A stretch of 64,000 bases of DNA, from positions 1 to 64,000 of the forward strand of contig WNDQ01000008.1 in assembly GCA_009912175.1 (NCBI GenBank). Direction: 5' to 3'. A model generated the notes under the pieces. The model was not told the DNA's origin. It did not search any database and saw only the letters and a program-made list of their open reading frames with translations. Shown here piece by piece: positions 27,719-37,175 of this stretch; the first letter of the stretch is position 1, and each line of letters begins with the position of its first letter. Made by a program: the position numbers and the translations under genes. Source of the stretch: Paracidovorax wautersii. Lineage in GTDB: Bacteria; Pseudomonadota; Gammaproteobacteria; Burkholderiales; Burkholderiaceae_C.

Positions 27719-28690
27719 TGGGTGATTGATGTACTGCCGGCCCCACGCGGCCACCCAGTGCGCCAGCGCGGGCGCGATGCCGTTCGCCGCCGACGCGGGC
27801 GGCAGGCTCAGGGCCCGCGCCGCATCGTCCAGCGCTTGCCGGCAGGCGGCCGGGGTGCCGGTGTCGATGGCGGGCGCGCCGTGCTGTTTGGAGAGTTTTT
27901 CGCCCTGCGCGTCGAGCACCAGCGGCACGTGCAGATAAGCCGGGTGCGGCAGGCCCAGCAGGCGCTGCAGCCAGAGCTGGCGCGGCGTGTTGTCGGTCAG
28001 GTCGCCGCCGCGCACGATGTGGGTGATGGCCTGTTCGCCGTCGTCGACCACCACGGCGAGCTGGTAGGCCCACAGGCCGTCGGCGCGGCGCAGCACGAAG
28101 TCGCCCACGTCCTGCGTCAGGTCCTGGCGCAGGTCGCCCAGGCGGCGGTCGAGCCAGGCCACCGTCCAATGGCCGCTGGCGTCGCTGCCGATGTGCGGCG
28201 CCTCGTCGGCCAAGGTGGCAGGGGATACGCCCGCCGGCAGTTCGGTGGTGCGCACACGCCAGGCGCGCGTGGCCTGGCCGTGCAGGCCGTGGCGGCAGGT
28301 GCCGGGGTAGACCAGTTCGCTGTGGCGCGGGCGGCCGGGTTGCTGCGCGGCCACGGCGGCTTCGATGTCGCGCCGCGTGCAGCCGCAGGGGTAGGCCAGG
28401 CCACGTTCGACCAGGCGGTCCAGCGCTTGCTGGTAGCGGTCGCCGCGCTGCGATTGCCAGACGGGCGGCGCGTCGGGCACTAGGCCCAGCGCGTGCAACT
28501 GCGCCAGGATGCGCGTGTCGGCACCGGGCTGGCAGCGCGGCGGGTCGATGTCCTCGATGCGCACCAGCCACTGCCCGCCGTGGGCACGCGCGTCGAGCCA
28601 GCTGGCGAGCGCGGCCACCAGCGAGCCGGCGTGCAGCGGGCCGGTGGGCGAGGGCGCGAAACGGCCGATGTAGGAAGGGGACAAGGTCAT
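27707..28690 (-). CDS. gluQ: Glutamyl-queuosine tRNA(Asp) synthetase
   Basis: The protein has 327 residues. It is a GluRS catalytic-domain homologue without the anticodon-binding part: [19 protein letters not shown] replaces the HIGH motif, zinc ligands lie in YPCGCTRRD and YPGTCRHG, and EKLSKQ is the KMSKS-like site. GluQRS attaches glutamate to the queuosine base of tRNA-Asp without needing the anticodon-loop domains. The ATG at 28690 precedes the conserved start directly. The stop overlaps a hairpin terminator. Confidence 0.93.
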   Translation of the reverse strand: MTLSPSYIGRFAPSPTGPLHAGSLVAALASWLDARAHGGQWLVRIEDIDPPRCQPGADTRILAQLHALGLVPDAPPVWQSQRGDRYQQALDRLVERGLAYPCGCTRRDIEAAVAAQQPGRPRHSELVYPGTCRHGLHGQATRAWRVRTTELPAGVSPATLADEAPHIGSDASGHWTVAWLDRRLGDLRQDLTQDVGDFVLRRADGLWAYQLAVVVDDGEQAITHIVRGGDLTDNTPRQLWLQRLLGLPHPAYLHVPLVLDAQGEKLSKQHGAPAIDTGTPAACRQALDDAARALSLPPASAANGIAPALAHWVAAWGRQYINHPKIA

Positions 28691-28704
28691 GGCGGCGGGG
28701 GGAA

Positions 28705-29700
28705 TCACAGGGCGGCCGAGCGGTCGAGCAGCGCCTGGCGTGTGGCGGGGCGTTCGAGTTGCTGCAGCCACCAGCGCAGCGCGCGCTGCGGCGGGTTGCC
28801 GGGCGCTTCGCGCCAGAGGTAGCAGGCGACCTCGGGCCGCGTCGGGCGGCGCAGCCGGCGTGCGACCAGCCGGCCGCTGGCCAGGTAAGGGCGCGCCAGG
28901 CTCATGGGCAGGCGGCCGACGCCGATGGCGCGCATCTGCGCGTCGAGCTTGTCGGCCATGGTGGCGACGGTGAACACGTCCTGGCCGGGCAGCACGCCCA
29001 CGGTCTGGCGGCCGCGGCCGAACTGGCGCGCGCTGTCGGCCACGGCGACCAGCCGGTGCTCGCGCAGCGCGGTGTCGTCCAGCGGCTCGGGGGCCGTGGC
29101 CAGCGGGTGGTGCGGCGCGACGGCAAAAACAAAATCGACCGGTCCCAGCGGCAGGCTGCGCACGCCGGCAATGCCGGCGCTGTCGTAGACGGCGCCCAGC
29201 GCCAGGTCGGCCTGGCCGTTGGCCATGGCTTCGAGCGTGCCGTTGAGCGTGCTGTCGATCAGGCGCAGCCGTGTGGGCGGCCCGCCAGCGGCGGCGTCCG
29301 CGCCAGGTTCGCGCAGCGCAAAGAACTGCTCGCACAGCTCCATCACGGTCACGCGCGAGACCAGGCTGTCGACGGCAATCGTCAGCTCGGGCTCCCAGCC
29401 GGTGGCCACGCGGCGCACGCGGCGCGCCACGGCGTCGAGGTCGGCCAGCAGGCGCTCGCCCTCGCGCAGCAGCTCCAGCCCGGCGGCGGTGGGCCGGGCC
29501 TGGCGTGCGGAGCGGTCGAACAGCAGCACGTCGAGCGCGTCCTCGATCTGGCGCACGCGGTAGGTCAGCGAGCTGGGCACCAGCCCGAGTTCACGCGCGG
29601 CCCGGGCAAAGCTGCCCTGGCGCGCGATGGTCGCGAGCATGGCCAGCGCCTCGGGCGTGAGGACGGTGGCGGCGGTGGGTGTGGCCGGGGATCTATCCAT
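28705..29700 (-). CDS. LysR-family transcriptional regulator
   Basis: The protein has 331 residues with an intact N-terminal winged HTH ([32 protein letters not shown] at about 21-53) and a complete effector domain. It is divergent from a pirin gene, with two dyads between them. Closely linked LysR/pirin pairs are common in proteobacteria, where the regulator activates the pirin gene. An inserted Ala/Gly-rich loop (about 132-142) is visible. It ends 14 bases before the gluQRS start and may be co-transcribed with it. Confidence 0.9.
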   Translation of the reverse strand: MDRSPATPTAATVLTPEALAMLATIARQGSFARAARELGLVPSSLTYRVRQIEDALDVLLFDRSARQARPTAAGLELLREGERLLADLDAVARRVRRVATGWEPELTIAVDSLVSRVTVMELCEQFFALREPGADAAAGGPPTRLRLIDSTLNGTLEAMANGQADLALGAVYDSAGIAGVRSLPLGPVDFVFAVAPHHPLATAPEPLDDTALREHRLVAVADSARQFGRGRQTVGVLPGQDVFTVATMADKLDAQMRAIGVGRLPMSLARPYLASGRLVARRLRRPTRPEVACYLWREAPGNPPQRALRWWLQQLERPATRQALLDRSAAL

Positions 29701-29703
29701 TCA

Positions 29704-29746
29704 ATTCATTTGAATGTTTTCTTCAATCTGGCGTGATTGTATTGAA
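29704..29746. promoter_or_regulatory. Two LysR-box-like dyads between LysR and pirin genes
   Basis: ATTCA-TT-TGAAT (29704-29715) lies just upstream of the LysR start. TTCAAT-N13-ATTGAA (29722-29727, 29741-29746) lies nearer the pirin gene. Both share the ATTCAA core, so they look like a recognition and an activation site of one LysR dimer pair. Binding is inferred. Confidence 0.5.
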
Positions 29747-29813
29747 TGATGGTGAGGCCTACAGTGAGGTTTCAGCGGAGGCATGTCGCCACCGCCCCTC
29801 AGGAGACCCCACC

Positions 29814-30527
29814 ATGATGATGCTTCGTCCCTCGGCCGAGCGTGGCTACGCGGACCACGGCTGGCTGAAGTCCTTTCACAGCTTCTCGTTCGCCGGCTAT
29901 TACGACCCGCGCCACATGGGTTGGGGCAACCTGCGCGTGATCAACGAAGACCGTGTGGCCCCCGGCCGTGGTTTCGGCGAGCACGGCCACCGCGACATGG
30001 AGATCGTGAGCTACGTGCTCAGCGGCAACCTGGCGCACCGCGACAGCATGGGCAACGTCAAGGGCATCCCGCCCGGCGACGTGCAGCGCATGAGCGCGGG
30101 CACCGGCGTCGTGCACAGCGAGTTCAACCACGCGCCCAACGAGACCACGCATTTCCTGCAGATCTGGATCCTGCCCGACCGTGACGGCGTGGCGCCCGGC
30201 TACGAGCAGCGCACCGTGCCCGACGCCGCCAAGCGCGGGCAACTGGCCCTGGTGGCCGCGCCCGTGGCCGAGGCGGCGACTTCGGAAACGGCGGTGGGCC
30301 TGCATGCCGATGCGCGCCTGTACGCCGGTCTGTTCGACGGCGCCGAGCAGGCCCGCGTGGCGCTGGCCGCCGGCCGCCTGGGCTATGTGCACCTGGTGCG
30401 CGGCACGCTGACGGTCAACGGCCAGACGCTGCAGGGCGGCGATGCGCTGCTGCTGCGCGACGAGCCGCAGGTCGAGCTGGCCGGTGGCGAGGGCGCCGAA
30501 GTGCTGGTGTTCGACCTGGCGCCGTAA
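29814..30527 (+). CDS. Pirin-family bicupin protein
   Basis: The protein has 237 residues. The N-terminal pirin cupin has metal-ligand histidines in FGEHGHRDMEIV (two His in H-x-H spacing) and the later VVHSEFNH segment. The C-terminal cupin is shorter and less conserved. YhhW-type pirins have quercetin-dioxygenase-like activity; others bind transcription factors, so the role is unsure. AGGAG (29801-29805) lies eight bases before the ATG at 29814; two more in-frame ATGs follow at once. Divergent from its likely LysR regulator. Confidence 0.9.
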   Translation: MMMLRPSAERGYADHGWLKSFHSFSFAGYYDPRHMGWGNLRVINEDRVAPGRGFGEHGHRDMEIVSYVLSGNLAHRDSMGNVKGIPPGDVQRMSAGTGVVHSEFNHAPNETTHFLQIWILPDRDGVAPGYEQRTVPDAAKRGQLALVAAPVAEAATSETAVGLHADARLYAGLFDGAEQARVALAAGRLGYVHLVRGTLTVNGQTLQGGDALLLRDEPQVELAGGEGAEVLVFDLAP

Positions 30528-30542
30528 ACAGGTCCGGCGCCG

Positions 30543-31454
30543 TCAGATCCGCACGTCGCCCGTGATGCAGGTCGTGCTGTGGCCGCCGACCCAGACCTGG
30601 CCGCTGGCGTCGCGGTGGATGTCGATGCGGCCGTCGCGCCCCAGGCACTGGCCCTGGCTGGCCTCGTAGCGCTCGGGCATGTGGCCGTCGGCGATCAGCC
30701 ACTGCGCCAGGCTGGCGTTGAGGCTGCCGGTGACCGGGTCTTCCGGCACGCCGACGGGCGCGGCGAAGGCGCGCACTTCGAGCGCAGGGGCCTGTTCCGC
30801 GGCCGTGCGTTCGAAGGCGCGTGCCTCGCGGCTGGCACGCGCGATCAGCAGCGATTGCATGTGGCCGTCGCGCACCGCGCACACGCCGATCTTCTGCCGC
30901 AGCCGTGTGATGGCCGCGTGGTCGGGTTTGAGCGCCAGCACGGTGGCTTCGCTGTCCAGCAGCAGGCCGAGCCAGACCGGGCCGTTGTCGAGCAGTTGGG
31001 CGGCCTGGATCTGGCTGGCGTCCAGGCCCAGCGCGGCGGCGGCCTGTGCCAGCAGCGTGGCGCTGGGCGTGCTGCGGCGCAGCGCGGGCGCGGCGAACGA
31101 CAGGCGTTCGCCGTCTTGTCGCAGCTCGACCAGGCCCACGGCGCATTGCTGCACGATGCGGCCGGCCTGGCGCGGCTGGCCGCCGGCCTGCAGCCAGGCG
31201 TGGCAGGTGCCCAGCGTGGGGTGGCCGGCAAACGGCAGTTCGCCGCCGGGCGTGAAGATGCGCACCTGGTAGTCGGCGCGCGCGTCGGTCGGTGGCAGCA
31301 CGAAGGTGGTTTCCGACAGATTGGTCCAGGTGGCAAAACGCTGCATGGCGTCGGCGTCCAGGCCCTGGCCGTCCAGGACCACGGCCAGCGGGTTGCCGAA
31401 GTAGGGGGTGTCGGTGAAGACGTCGACTTGTTTGAAGGGGCGGGAGACGGTCAT
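30543..31454 (-). CDS. PhzF-family isomerase/epimerase-like protein
   Basis: The protein has 303 residues. It opens with the PhzF signature (KQVDVFTDTPYFGNPLAVVLDG), then NLSETTFVLPP with the catalytic Glu, RIFTPGGELPFAGHPTLG, and GVPEDPVTGSLNASLAQWL in the second half-barrel. The fold is a diaminopimelate-epimerase-like pair of domains. Family members isomerise small metabolites; the substrate of this one is unknown. The ATG at 31454 gives the family N-terminus. It follows the LysE-like gene by 55 bases. Confidence 0.9.
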   Translation of the reverse strand: MTVSRPFKQVDVFTDTPYFGNPLAVVLDGQGLDADAMQRFATWTNLSETTFVLPPTDARADYQVRIFTPGGELPFAGHPTLGTCHAWLQAGGQPRQAGRIVQQCAVGLVELRQDGERLSFAAPALRRSTPSATLLAQAAAALGLDASQIQAAQLLDNGPVWLGLLLDSEATVLALKPDHAAITRLRQKIGVCAVRDGHMQSLLIARASREARAFERTAAEQAPALEVRAFAAPVGVPEDPVTGSLNASLAQWLIADGHMPERYEASQGQCLGRDGRIDIHRDASGQVWVGGHSTTCITGDVRI

Positions 31455-31509
31455 GGCGTGAAGTCTGCGAAGGCGCAAAAAATCGAAACAATGGCAGTGG
31501 CGTGGGCGC

Positions 31510-32148
31510 TTACGCCGCCGCTTTCTTTTCGCTGAGCATGCGCAGCGCGAGCAGGCCCAGCACGGTGCCCATCACGTAGCGCTGGGCGCGCATCCAGCCG
31601 GGGCTGCGCACCAGAAAGAGCGAGATGCGTGCGGCGAACAGCACGAGCAGGGCGTTGACCAGCGCGCTCACGGTGATCTGCACGGCGCCCAGCGTGAAGG
31701 TCTGCAGCAGCAGGTGGCCGCGTTCCGGGTGCAGGAACTGCGGGAAGAACGACACGTAGAACATCGCCACCTTGGGGTTGAGCGCGTTGGTCAGAAAGCC
31801 CATGAGCCAGAGTTTGCGCGGGCTGTCGTGCGGCAGCGCACGCGGCGCGAACGGCGTGGCGCCGCCCGGGCGCACGGCCTGCCAGGCCAGCCACAGCAGG
31901 TAGACGGCGCCGACGATGCGCAGCGCGTCGAAGGCAAAGGGCACGGCGAACAGCAGCGCCGACAGGCCCAGCGCCGTGGCCAGCAGGTGCACGCCAAAGC
32001 CGGCCAGCACGCCCGTCAGCGACAGCAGCCCGGCGGCCGGCCCCTGCGTGAGGCTGCGCGAGACGCAATAGATCATGTTGGGCCCGGGCGTGAGCACGAG
32101 CAGCAGCGCGGCCAGCGCGAACAGCAGCACTTCCTGGGGCATGAGCAT
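31510..32148 (-). CDS. LysE/RhtB-family amino-acid exporter
   Basis: The protein has 212 residues with about six membrane helices. The N-terminal LLLVLTPGPNMIYCVSRSLTQG is the family signature, and NALNPKVAMFYVSFFPQF is also conserved. These proteins export amino acids such as homoserine, threonine or lysine. It lies between the GST and PhzF-like genes on one strand. Confidence 0.9.
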   Translation of the reverse strand: MLMPQEVLLFALAALLLVLTPGPNMIYCVSRSLTQGPAAGLLSLTGVLAGFGVHLLATALGLSALLFAVPFAFDALRIVGAVYLLWLAWQAVRPGGATPFAPRALPHDSPRKLWLMGFLTNALNPKVAMFYVSFFPQFLHPERGHLLLQTFTLGAVQITVSALVNALLVLFAARISLFLVRSPGWMRAQRYVMGTVLGLLALRMLSEKKAAA

Positions 32149-32195
32149 GGCGAGGGTCTCCGGTGTTGTTTTGCTTAGATCGTGTTCTTATGGAT

Positions 32196-32831
32196 TCAGG
32201 ACAGGGTCAGGTCCAGTACACCAGCGGCGCCGGCCCGGGACCGCAGGGCGTTGTACCAGCGGTCCAGGTGGGGCCGATGCGGCCGCGCCAGCGGCAGGCT
32301 CCACCAGCGGTGCATCTCGCAGCCGACCGGAATGTCGGCCATGGTGAAGTCGTCGCCGGCCAGGAAGGCGCGGTGGGTCAACTGCTGTTCGAGCAGGTCG
32401 AGCAGCGCGTCGGTGGCCGTGCGCGAAGCCTCGATCAGCGCGGGCTGGCGGCGCTCGGCCGGCGTGCGGATCAGCTGCACGAAGGCGTCGCGGCCGGCCG
32501 GGTTGAGCGTGGTCTGCTGCCAGTCCATCCAGCGCTCGGCGTCGAAACGTTCGGCCAGCGCGGCCGGGTACAGCGTGCCCTTGGCGTGGCGGGCGCACAG
32601 GTAGCGCACGATGACGTTGGACTCCCACAGCACCAGCGGCTGGCCGTCGTCGTCCACGTCCTCGATGGCGGGCACCATGGCGTTCGGGTTGAGCGCCCGG
32701 TATTCGGGCGTGTGCACGATGCCGAAGGCGGCGCCGGCATCGACCCGCTGGAAATCCAGCCCGAGCTCCTGCGCGCACCACACGACCTTGCGCACGTTGA
32801 TGGAAGAGATACGGCCCCAGATGCGCAGCAT
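32196..32831 (-). CDS. Glutathione S-transferase family protein
   Basis: The protein has 211 residues. The N-terminal thioredoxin-like half has SSINVRKVVWCAQELGLDF with the likely catalytic Ser near residue 9, NPNAMVPAIED with the cis-Pro, and LWESNVIVRYL with the glutathione-contact E-S pair. The C-terminal half is all-helical with FLAGDDFTMADIPVG. It conjugates or reduces electrophilic compounds with glutathione; the specific role is unknown. First of a probable three-gene operon with the LysE-like and PhzF-like genes. Confidence 0.9.
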   Translation of the reverse strand: MLRIWGRISSINVRKVVWCAQELGLDFQRVDAGAAFGIVHTPEYRALNPNAMVPAIEDVDDDGQPLVLWESNVIVRYLCARHAKGTLYPAALAERFDAERWMDWQQTTLNPAGRDAFVQLIRTPAERRQPALIEASRTATDALLDLLEQQLTHRAFLAGDDFTMADIPVGCEMHRWWSLPLARPHRPHLDRWYNALRSRAGAAGVLDLTLS

Positions 32832-32987
32832 GGCTGCCTCCTGATCGTTGTACGTTGGACGGTTTCTGCAGTCGCGGCCATCCGCAGTGGACAGCCGTTC
32901 CCTCGGGAGACATTGTCATCGAGGAGAGGGGCCGGCCGTCAGGCGCAGCCCCGTGGCCGTCCGGCGCGGACGGCCTGCTTCCGGGCG

Positions 32988-34217
32988 TCAGGCCAGCGCG
33001 GCGGCCGGGCTCGCGGCCGGGGCCTGCGCCGCCAGCTCGGCGCGCAGCACCTCGGCCAGCGCGCGGATGGCCGTGTCGATCTGCTCGGGGCTGGCGGTCA
33101 CGAAGGACAGGCGCAGCGTGTTGCGCACCGGGTTCGTGGCGTAGAAGGCCGTGCCGGGCACGAAGGCCACGTTGCGCTCGACGGCCTTGGCCAGCAGCGG
33201 CAGCGTGTCGATCGACTCGGGCACACGCACCCACAGGAACATGCCACCGACCGGGCGTGTCCAGTGCACGTCCAGGCCGGCCATCTCGCGGTCGAGCGCG
33301 GCCAGCATGGCGTCGCGCTGCTGGCGGTAGAGCGCGCGGATGGTGGGCACGTGGCGGTCGATGAAGCCGTCCTTGAGCACCTCGGCAACCACACGCTGGT
33401 TGAAGATGGGCGTGTGCAGGTCGGCCGCCTGCTTGGCCTGCAGCAGCTTGGGGAACAGCGCCTTGGGCGCGACCACGTAGCCCAGGCGCAGGCCGGGCGC
33501 CAGGATCTTGGAGAACGAGCCCATGTAGAGGCTGCCGTCCGGGTTGTGCGAGGCCAGCGAGGCGGGCGGCGCCTGCTCGAACCACAACTCGCCGTAGGGG
33601 TTGTCCTCGACCACGGGCAGGCCCAGGCGCGCGGCTTCGGCCATGAAGGCGGCGCGGCGCGCGGCGCTCATGGTGCGGCCCGTGGGGTTCTGGAAGTTGG
33701 GCAGCACGTACATGAAGCGGGCGCGGTCGGCGCCTTCGCCGATCTTGCGCGCCAGGTCCTCGGGGATGGGGCCTTCATCGTCGCAGTCGACGGCGACCAC
33801 GTTGGGCTCCATGGCCGAGAAGGCCTGCAGCGCGCCCAGGTAGGTGGGCGTTTCCACCAGGATGCGGCTGCCCGCGTCGATCAGCACCTTGCCGATCAGG
33901 TCCAGCGCCTGCTGCGAGCCGGTGGTGATCAGGATCTGCGCGGGGTCGACCTTCAGGCCCTGGGTCGTCGCCAGTTGCTGGGCCACCCACACGCGCAGCG
34001 GCTCGTAGCCTTCGCTGGAGGCGTACTGCAGGGCGGCCGTGCCGGCGGTCTCCAGGACGCGGGCGCAGGCGGCGGCCATGGCCTCGACCGGGAAGGTCTT
34101 GGGCGAGGGCAGGCCACCGGCCAGCGAGATGATGCCGGGCTTCTCGGCAACCTTGAGGATTTCTCGCAGGACAGAGGGGTTCATGCCTTGGGCGCGGCGC
34201 GAGAGGGTCCAGTTCAT
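32988..34217 (-). CDS. PLP-dependent aminotransferase, class I/II (2-aminoadipate/LysN-like)
   Basis: The protein has 409 residues. It has SLAGGLPSPKTFP at the start, LQYASSEGYEPLRVWVAQQL and YVLPNFQNPTGRTMS for cofactor contacts, the PLP-binding Lys in YMGSFSKILAPGLRLGYV, and the terminal carboxylate-binding Arg in NTLRLSF. Such enzymes transfer amino groups between aminoadipate, branched-chain or aromatic amino acids and 2-oxoglutarate. The gene is divergent from a MocR-type regulator with a repeat operator between them, so it is the probable target. Its start is the ATG at 34217. Confidence 0.9.
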   Translation of the reverse strand: MNWTLSRRAQGMNPSVLREILKVAEKPGIISLAGGLPSPKTFPVEAMAAACARVLETAGTAALQYASSEGYEPLRVWVAQQLATTQGLKVDPAQILITTGSQQALDLIGKVLIDAGSRILVETPTYLGALQAFSAMEPNVVAVDCDDEGPIPEDLARKIGEGADRARFMYVLPNFQNPTGRTMSAARRAAFMAEAARLGLPVVEDNPYGELWFEQAPPASLASHNPDGSLYMGSFSKILAPGLRLGYVVAPKALFPKLLQAKQAADLHTPIFNQRVVAEVLKDGFIDRHVPTIRALYRQQRDAMLAALDREMAGLDVHWTRPVGGMFLWVRVPESIDTLPLLAKAVERNVAFVPGTAFYATNPVRNTLRLSFVTASPEQIDTAIRALAEVLRAELAAQAPAASPAAALA

Positions 34218-34327
34218 GGGTGAGGTTCTCCAGGGATGGCGGTCGTATTGTCTTCGGCCCCGCGGGTGTCTGCCGCCGCGAAGCCCGGTCCGGACTTGCC
34301 AGGACCTGGGCCGTACTTTAATCTTGT

Positions 34328-34383
34328 GACCAATACACGACCAATACAGATGGCCTTTGGCCGTCACCCTCTGTACTGGTGAC
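34328..34383. promoter_or_regulatory. MocR-type operator: tandem GACCAATACA plus inverted copy
   Basis: GACCAATACA occurs at 34328-34337 and 34339-34348, 11 bases apart, one helical turn. An inverted copy, TGTACTGGTGAC (34372-34383), matches the extended unit GTGACCAATACA at 10 of 12 positions. Two direct repeats plus an inverted one is the known layout for MocR/GabR/PdxR-type regulators. It lies in the 188-base gap between the divergent aminotransferase and regulator genes. Confidence 0.6.
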
Positions 34384-34405
34384 TGCACCATCACATTGCC
34401 TGCCC

Positions 34406-35815
34406 ATGCTCACGCGTTCCCGCTCCCTCAGCCTGATCGACCAGCTTGTTTCCCACTACGCGGGCCAGATTCGCGCCAGCCTGCTGGCCTCGGGCGCGCG
34501 CCTGCCGTCGGTGCGCGATTGCGCGCGCCGCCACGGCGTGAGCCCCTCGACCGTGGTGGCCGCCTACGACCAGTTGCTGGCGCAGGGCCTGGTCGAGGCC
34601 CGGCAGAAGCAGGGCTTTTTTGTGCGCACGCTGCCGCCGCCGGCCACCGCCGCCGTGGTGCCCGGCACGCCCGCGGCCGTGTCGCCCTTCATCGACGCGG
34701 CCGCGCTGCTGCGCGGCATGATGCCGCCGCCGGGCCGCCAGCCCATGCCGGGCGCGGGCGTGCTGCCCGCGGCCTGGCTGCAGAACGGTTTTTTAAGCAC
34801 GGCGGTGCGGCGTGTGGTCAACAGCCCGGCCTTCGACGAACTGTCGCTGCACTATGGCGAGCCCAAGGGCGACCCGCTGCTGCGCGCCGCGCTGGCGCGC
34901 CGGCTGGCCGGCTATTCGATCGCGGCGCAGCCCGAGCAGATCATCACCACGCTGGGGGCCACGCATGGGCTGGACCTGGTCGCGCGCACGCTGCTGCGCC
35001 CGGGCGACACGGTGCTGGCGGACGAGCCGGGCTGGCCGCTGGAGTTCGCGCGGCTGGCCGCCATGGGCGTGCGGGTGCTGCCCGTGCCGCGCGGCCCCGA
35101 CGGGCCCGACCTGGCGGTGATGGCGCGCTACTGCGAAACCCACCAGCCCAAGTTCTACATCTGCGTGAGCGTGCTGCACAACCCCACGGGCTACCTGCTG
35201 CCGCCGGCCGCCGCGCACCGCGTGCTGCAGCTGGCGCAGCGGCACGACTTCTACATCGTCGAGGACGACACCTACGCCCATTTCGCGCCCGCGCACGCCA
35301 CGCGCATGACGGCGCTCGACGGCCTGGTGCGTTCGGTCTACGTGAGCGGCTTTGCCAAGCAGCTGGTGCCCAACTGGCGCATCGGCTATGTGGCGGCGCC
35401 GCCCGAGCTGGCCGAGCGGCTGACCCAGACCAAGCTGCTCAACAACCTGACCACGCCGGCGCTGCTGGAGCGCGCGCTGTCGATCTGCCTGGACCAGGGC
35501 CAGATCCGCCGCCATGCCGAGCGCCTGCGCGTGCGGCTGGATGCGGCGCGCAACCGCAGCGTCAAGCTCGCGCGCGAGGCGGGCTGCCGTTTCCTGTCGG
35601 AGCCGGCCGGCATGTTCGGCTGGGTCGATACCGGCATCGACGCCGACGCGCTGGCCCAGCGCATGCTCGACCAGGGCTGGATGCTGGCGCCGGGCTCGAT
35701 GTTCTATGCCGAGCGCAAGCCGTCCACGGCCATGCGCATCAACTTCGGGACCGCGCAGAACGTGGCGTTCTGGCAGGCCTACGCGGCGGCGATGAGCGCC
35801 ATGCCGCGCGGCTGA
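34406..35815 (+). CDS. MocR-family regulator (GntR HTH fused to aminotransferase domain)
   Basis: The protein has 469 residues. The N-terminal GntR winged HTH (about 8-75: LASGARLPSVRDCARRHGVS, then TVVAAYDQLLAQGLVEAR) is joined by a Pro/Ala-rich linker to a fold-type I aminotransferase domain with the PLP-binding Lys in YVSGFAKQLVPNWRIGYV. MocR proteins sense PLP-linked metabolites through this domain and act as dimers. The ATG at 34406 is preferred over a GTG at 34379, which would put the coding region into the operator. Its likely targets are itself and the divergent aminotransferase. Confidence 0.9.
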   Translation: MLTRSRSLSLIDQLVSHYAGQIRASLLASGARLPSVRDCARRHGVSPSTVVAAYDQLLAQGLVEARQKQGFFVRTLPPPATAAVVPGTPAAVSPFIDAAALLRGMMPPPGRQPMPGAGVLPAAWLQNGFLSTAVRRVVNSPAFDELSLHYGEPKGDPLLRAALARRLAGYSIAAQPEQIITTLGATHGLDLVARTLLRPGDTVLADEPGWPLEFARLAAMGVRVLPVPRGPDGPDLAVMARYCETHQPKFYICVSVLHNPTGYLLPPAAAHRVLQLAQRHDFYIVEDDTYAHFAPAHATRMTALDGLVRSVYVSGFAKQLVPNWRIGYVAAPPELAERLTQTKLLNNLTTPALLERALSICLDQGQIRRHAERLRVRLDAARNRSVKLAREAGCRFLSEPAGMFGWVDTGIDADALAQRMLDQGWMLAPGSMFYAERKPSTAMRINFGTAQNVAFWQAYAAAMSAMPRG

Positions 35816-35816
35816 A

Positions 35817-37082
35817 TCAGAGGCGCTCGTTGCGCAACTGGTCTTCGATGGACTCGCGTCGGCGGATCAGGCGGGCCTTGTTGCCGCTGACCAGCACCTC
35901 GGCCGCGCGGGCGCGGGTGTTGTAGTTGCTGGCCATGCTCATGCAGTAGGCGCCGGCCGAGAGCACGGCCAGCACGTCGCCGGCCGCGAGGTCGAGCTGG
36001 CGGTCGCGCCCGATCCAGTCGCCGCTTTCGCACACGGGGCCGACCACGTCGTAGGTGGCGGCGCCCTGGCCGCTGCGCGCGTGGACCGGCACGATCTGGT
36101 GGTAGGCCTCGTACATGGCCGGGCGCGGCAGGTCGTTCATGGCCGCGTCGACGATGGCAAAACTCTTGGATTCGCCGGGCTTGAGGTAGAGCACCTCGGT
36201 CAGGCACACGCCGGCGTTGCCCACCAGCGAGCGGCCGGGCTCGATCACGATGCGGCGGTCGCCATAGCCACGCGCATCGAGCTTGTCCAGCAACTGCTGC
36301 CACAGCGCGGCGGCCTTGGGCGGCGCCTCGTCCTGGTAGGTGATGCCCAGCCCGCCGCCGAAGTCCAGGTGGTGCAGGCGTATGCCGGCGTCCTCGATGG
36401 CGCCGACCAGGTCGAGCACGCGGTCCATGGCGTCGAGGTAGGGCGAGACCTCGGTGATCTGCGAGCCGATGTGGCAGTCGATGCCCACCACCTGCAGGCC
36501 CGGCAGGGCCGCGGCGTGCTGGTAGACCGCCAGCGCGCGGTCGTGGGCGATGCCGAACTTGTTGTCCTTCAGGCCCGTGGAGATGTAGGGGTGGGTCTTG
36601 GCGTCGACGTCGGGGTTGACGCGGATGCTCACCGGCGCCTTTTTTCCGGCGCCCTGGGCGACGGCGCTGAGCACGTCGAGCTCGGCTTCGCTCTCGACGT
36701 TGAAGCAGCCAATGCCGACGTCGAGCGCGCGGCGCATCTCGGCGCGTGTCTTGCCCACGCCCGAGAAGATGATGCGCTCGGGCGGGCAGCCCGCGGCCAG
36801 CGCGCGTTCAAGTTCGCCGGCCGAGACGATGTCCAGCCCGCAGCCGGCGCCCACGAAGAGCTGCAGCACGGCCAGGTTGGAGTTGGCCTTCATGGCATAG
36901 CAGATGAGCGCGTTGCGCCCCTCGAAGCCGCGCTGGTAGGACGCCAGCGCCGCCCGCATGTGGCCTTCGGAGTAGACGAACAGGGGCGTGCCGTGCTCCT
37001 GCGCCAGCGGCGCCAGCGGCACGTCTTCGAGGTAGAGCGCCTGGTCGCGCACGTGGAGCTGGGGCTGGCCGGGAAGGGACAT
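35817..37082 (-). CDS. lysA: Diaminopimelate decarboxylase
   Basis: The protein has 421 residues, fold-type III. PLP-binding Lys lies in CYAMKANSNLAV, HIGSQITEVSPY and GGGLGITY bind phosphate, and VCESGDWIGRDR carries the catalytic Cys-Glu pair. It makes L-lysine from meso-diaminopimelate in the last step of the pathway. The stop is one base from the end of the convergent MocR gene. It lies 93 bases downstream of lptM and the two are probably one operon. Confidence 0.96.
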   Translation of the reverse strand: MSLPGQPQLHVRDQALYLEDVPLAPLAQEHGTPLFVYSEGHMRAALASYQRGFEGRNALICYAMKANSNLAVLQLFVGAGCGLDIVSAGELERALAAGCPPERIIFSGVGKTRAEMRRALDVGIGCFNVESEAELDVLSAVAQGAGKKAPVSIRVNPDVDAKTHPYISTGLKDNKFGIAHDRALAVYQHAAALPGLQVVGIDCHIGSQITEVSPYLDAMDRVLDLVGAIEDAGIRLHHLDFGGGLGITYQDEAPPKAAALWQQLLDKLDARGYGDRRIVIEPGRSLVGNAGVCLTEVLYLKPGESKSFAIVDAAMNDLPRPAMYEAYHQIVPVHARSGQGAATYDVVGPVCESGDWIGRDRQLDLAAGDVLAVLSAGAYCMSMASNYNTRARAAEVLVSGNKARLIRRRESIEDQLRNERL

Positions 37083-37175
37083 GGTGTTCAGAAAAGACAG
37101 GTGGGGGCGGCGTTCATCGCCAGACGGGGTGTCGCCGCGCGCAAGGCAGGGAAAGGGTGGAAGGACGACCGGCCG

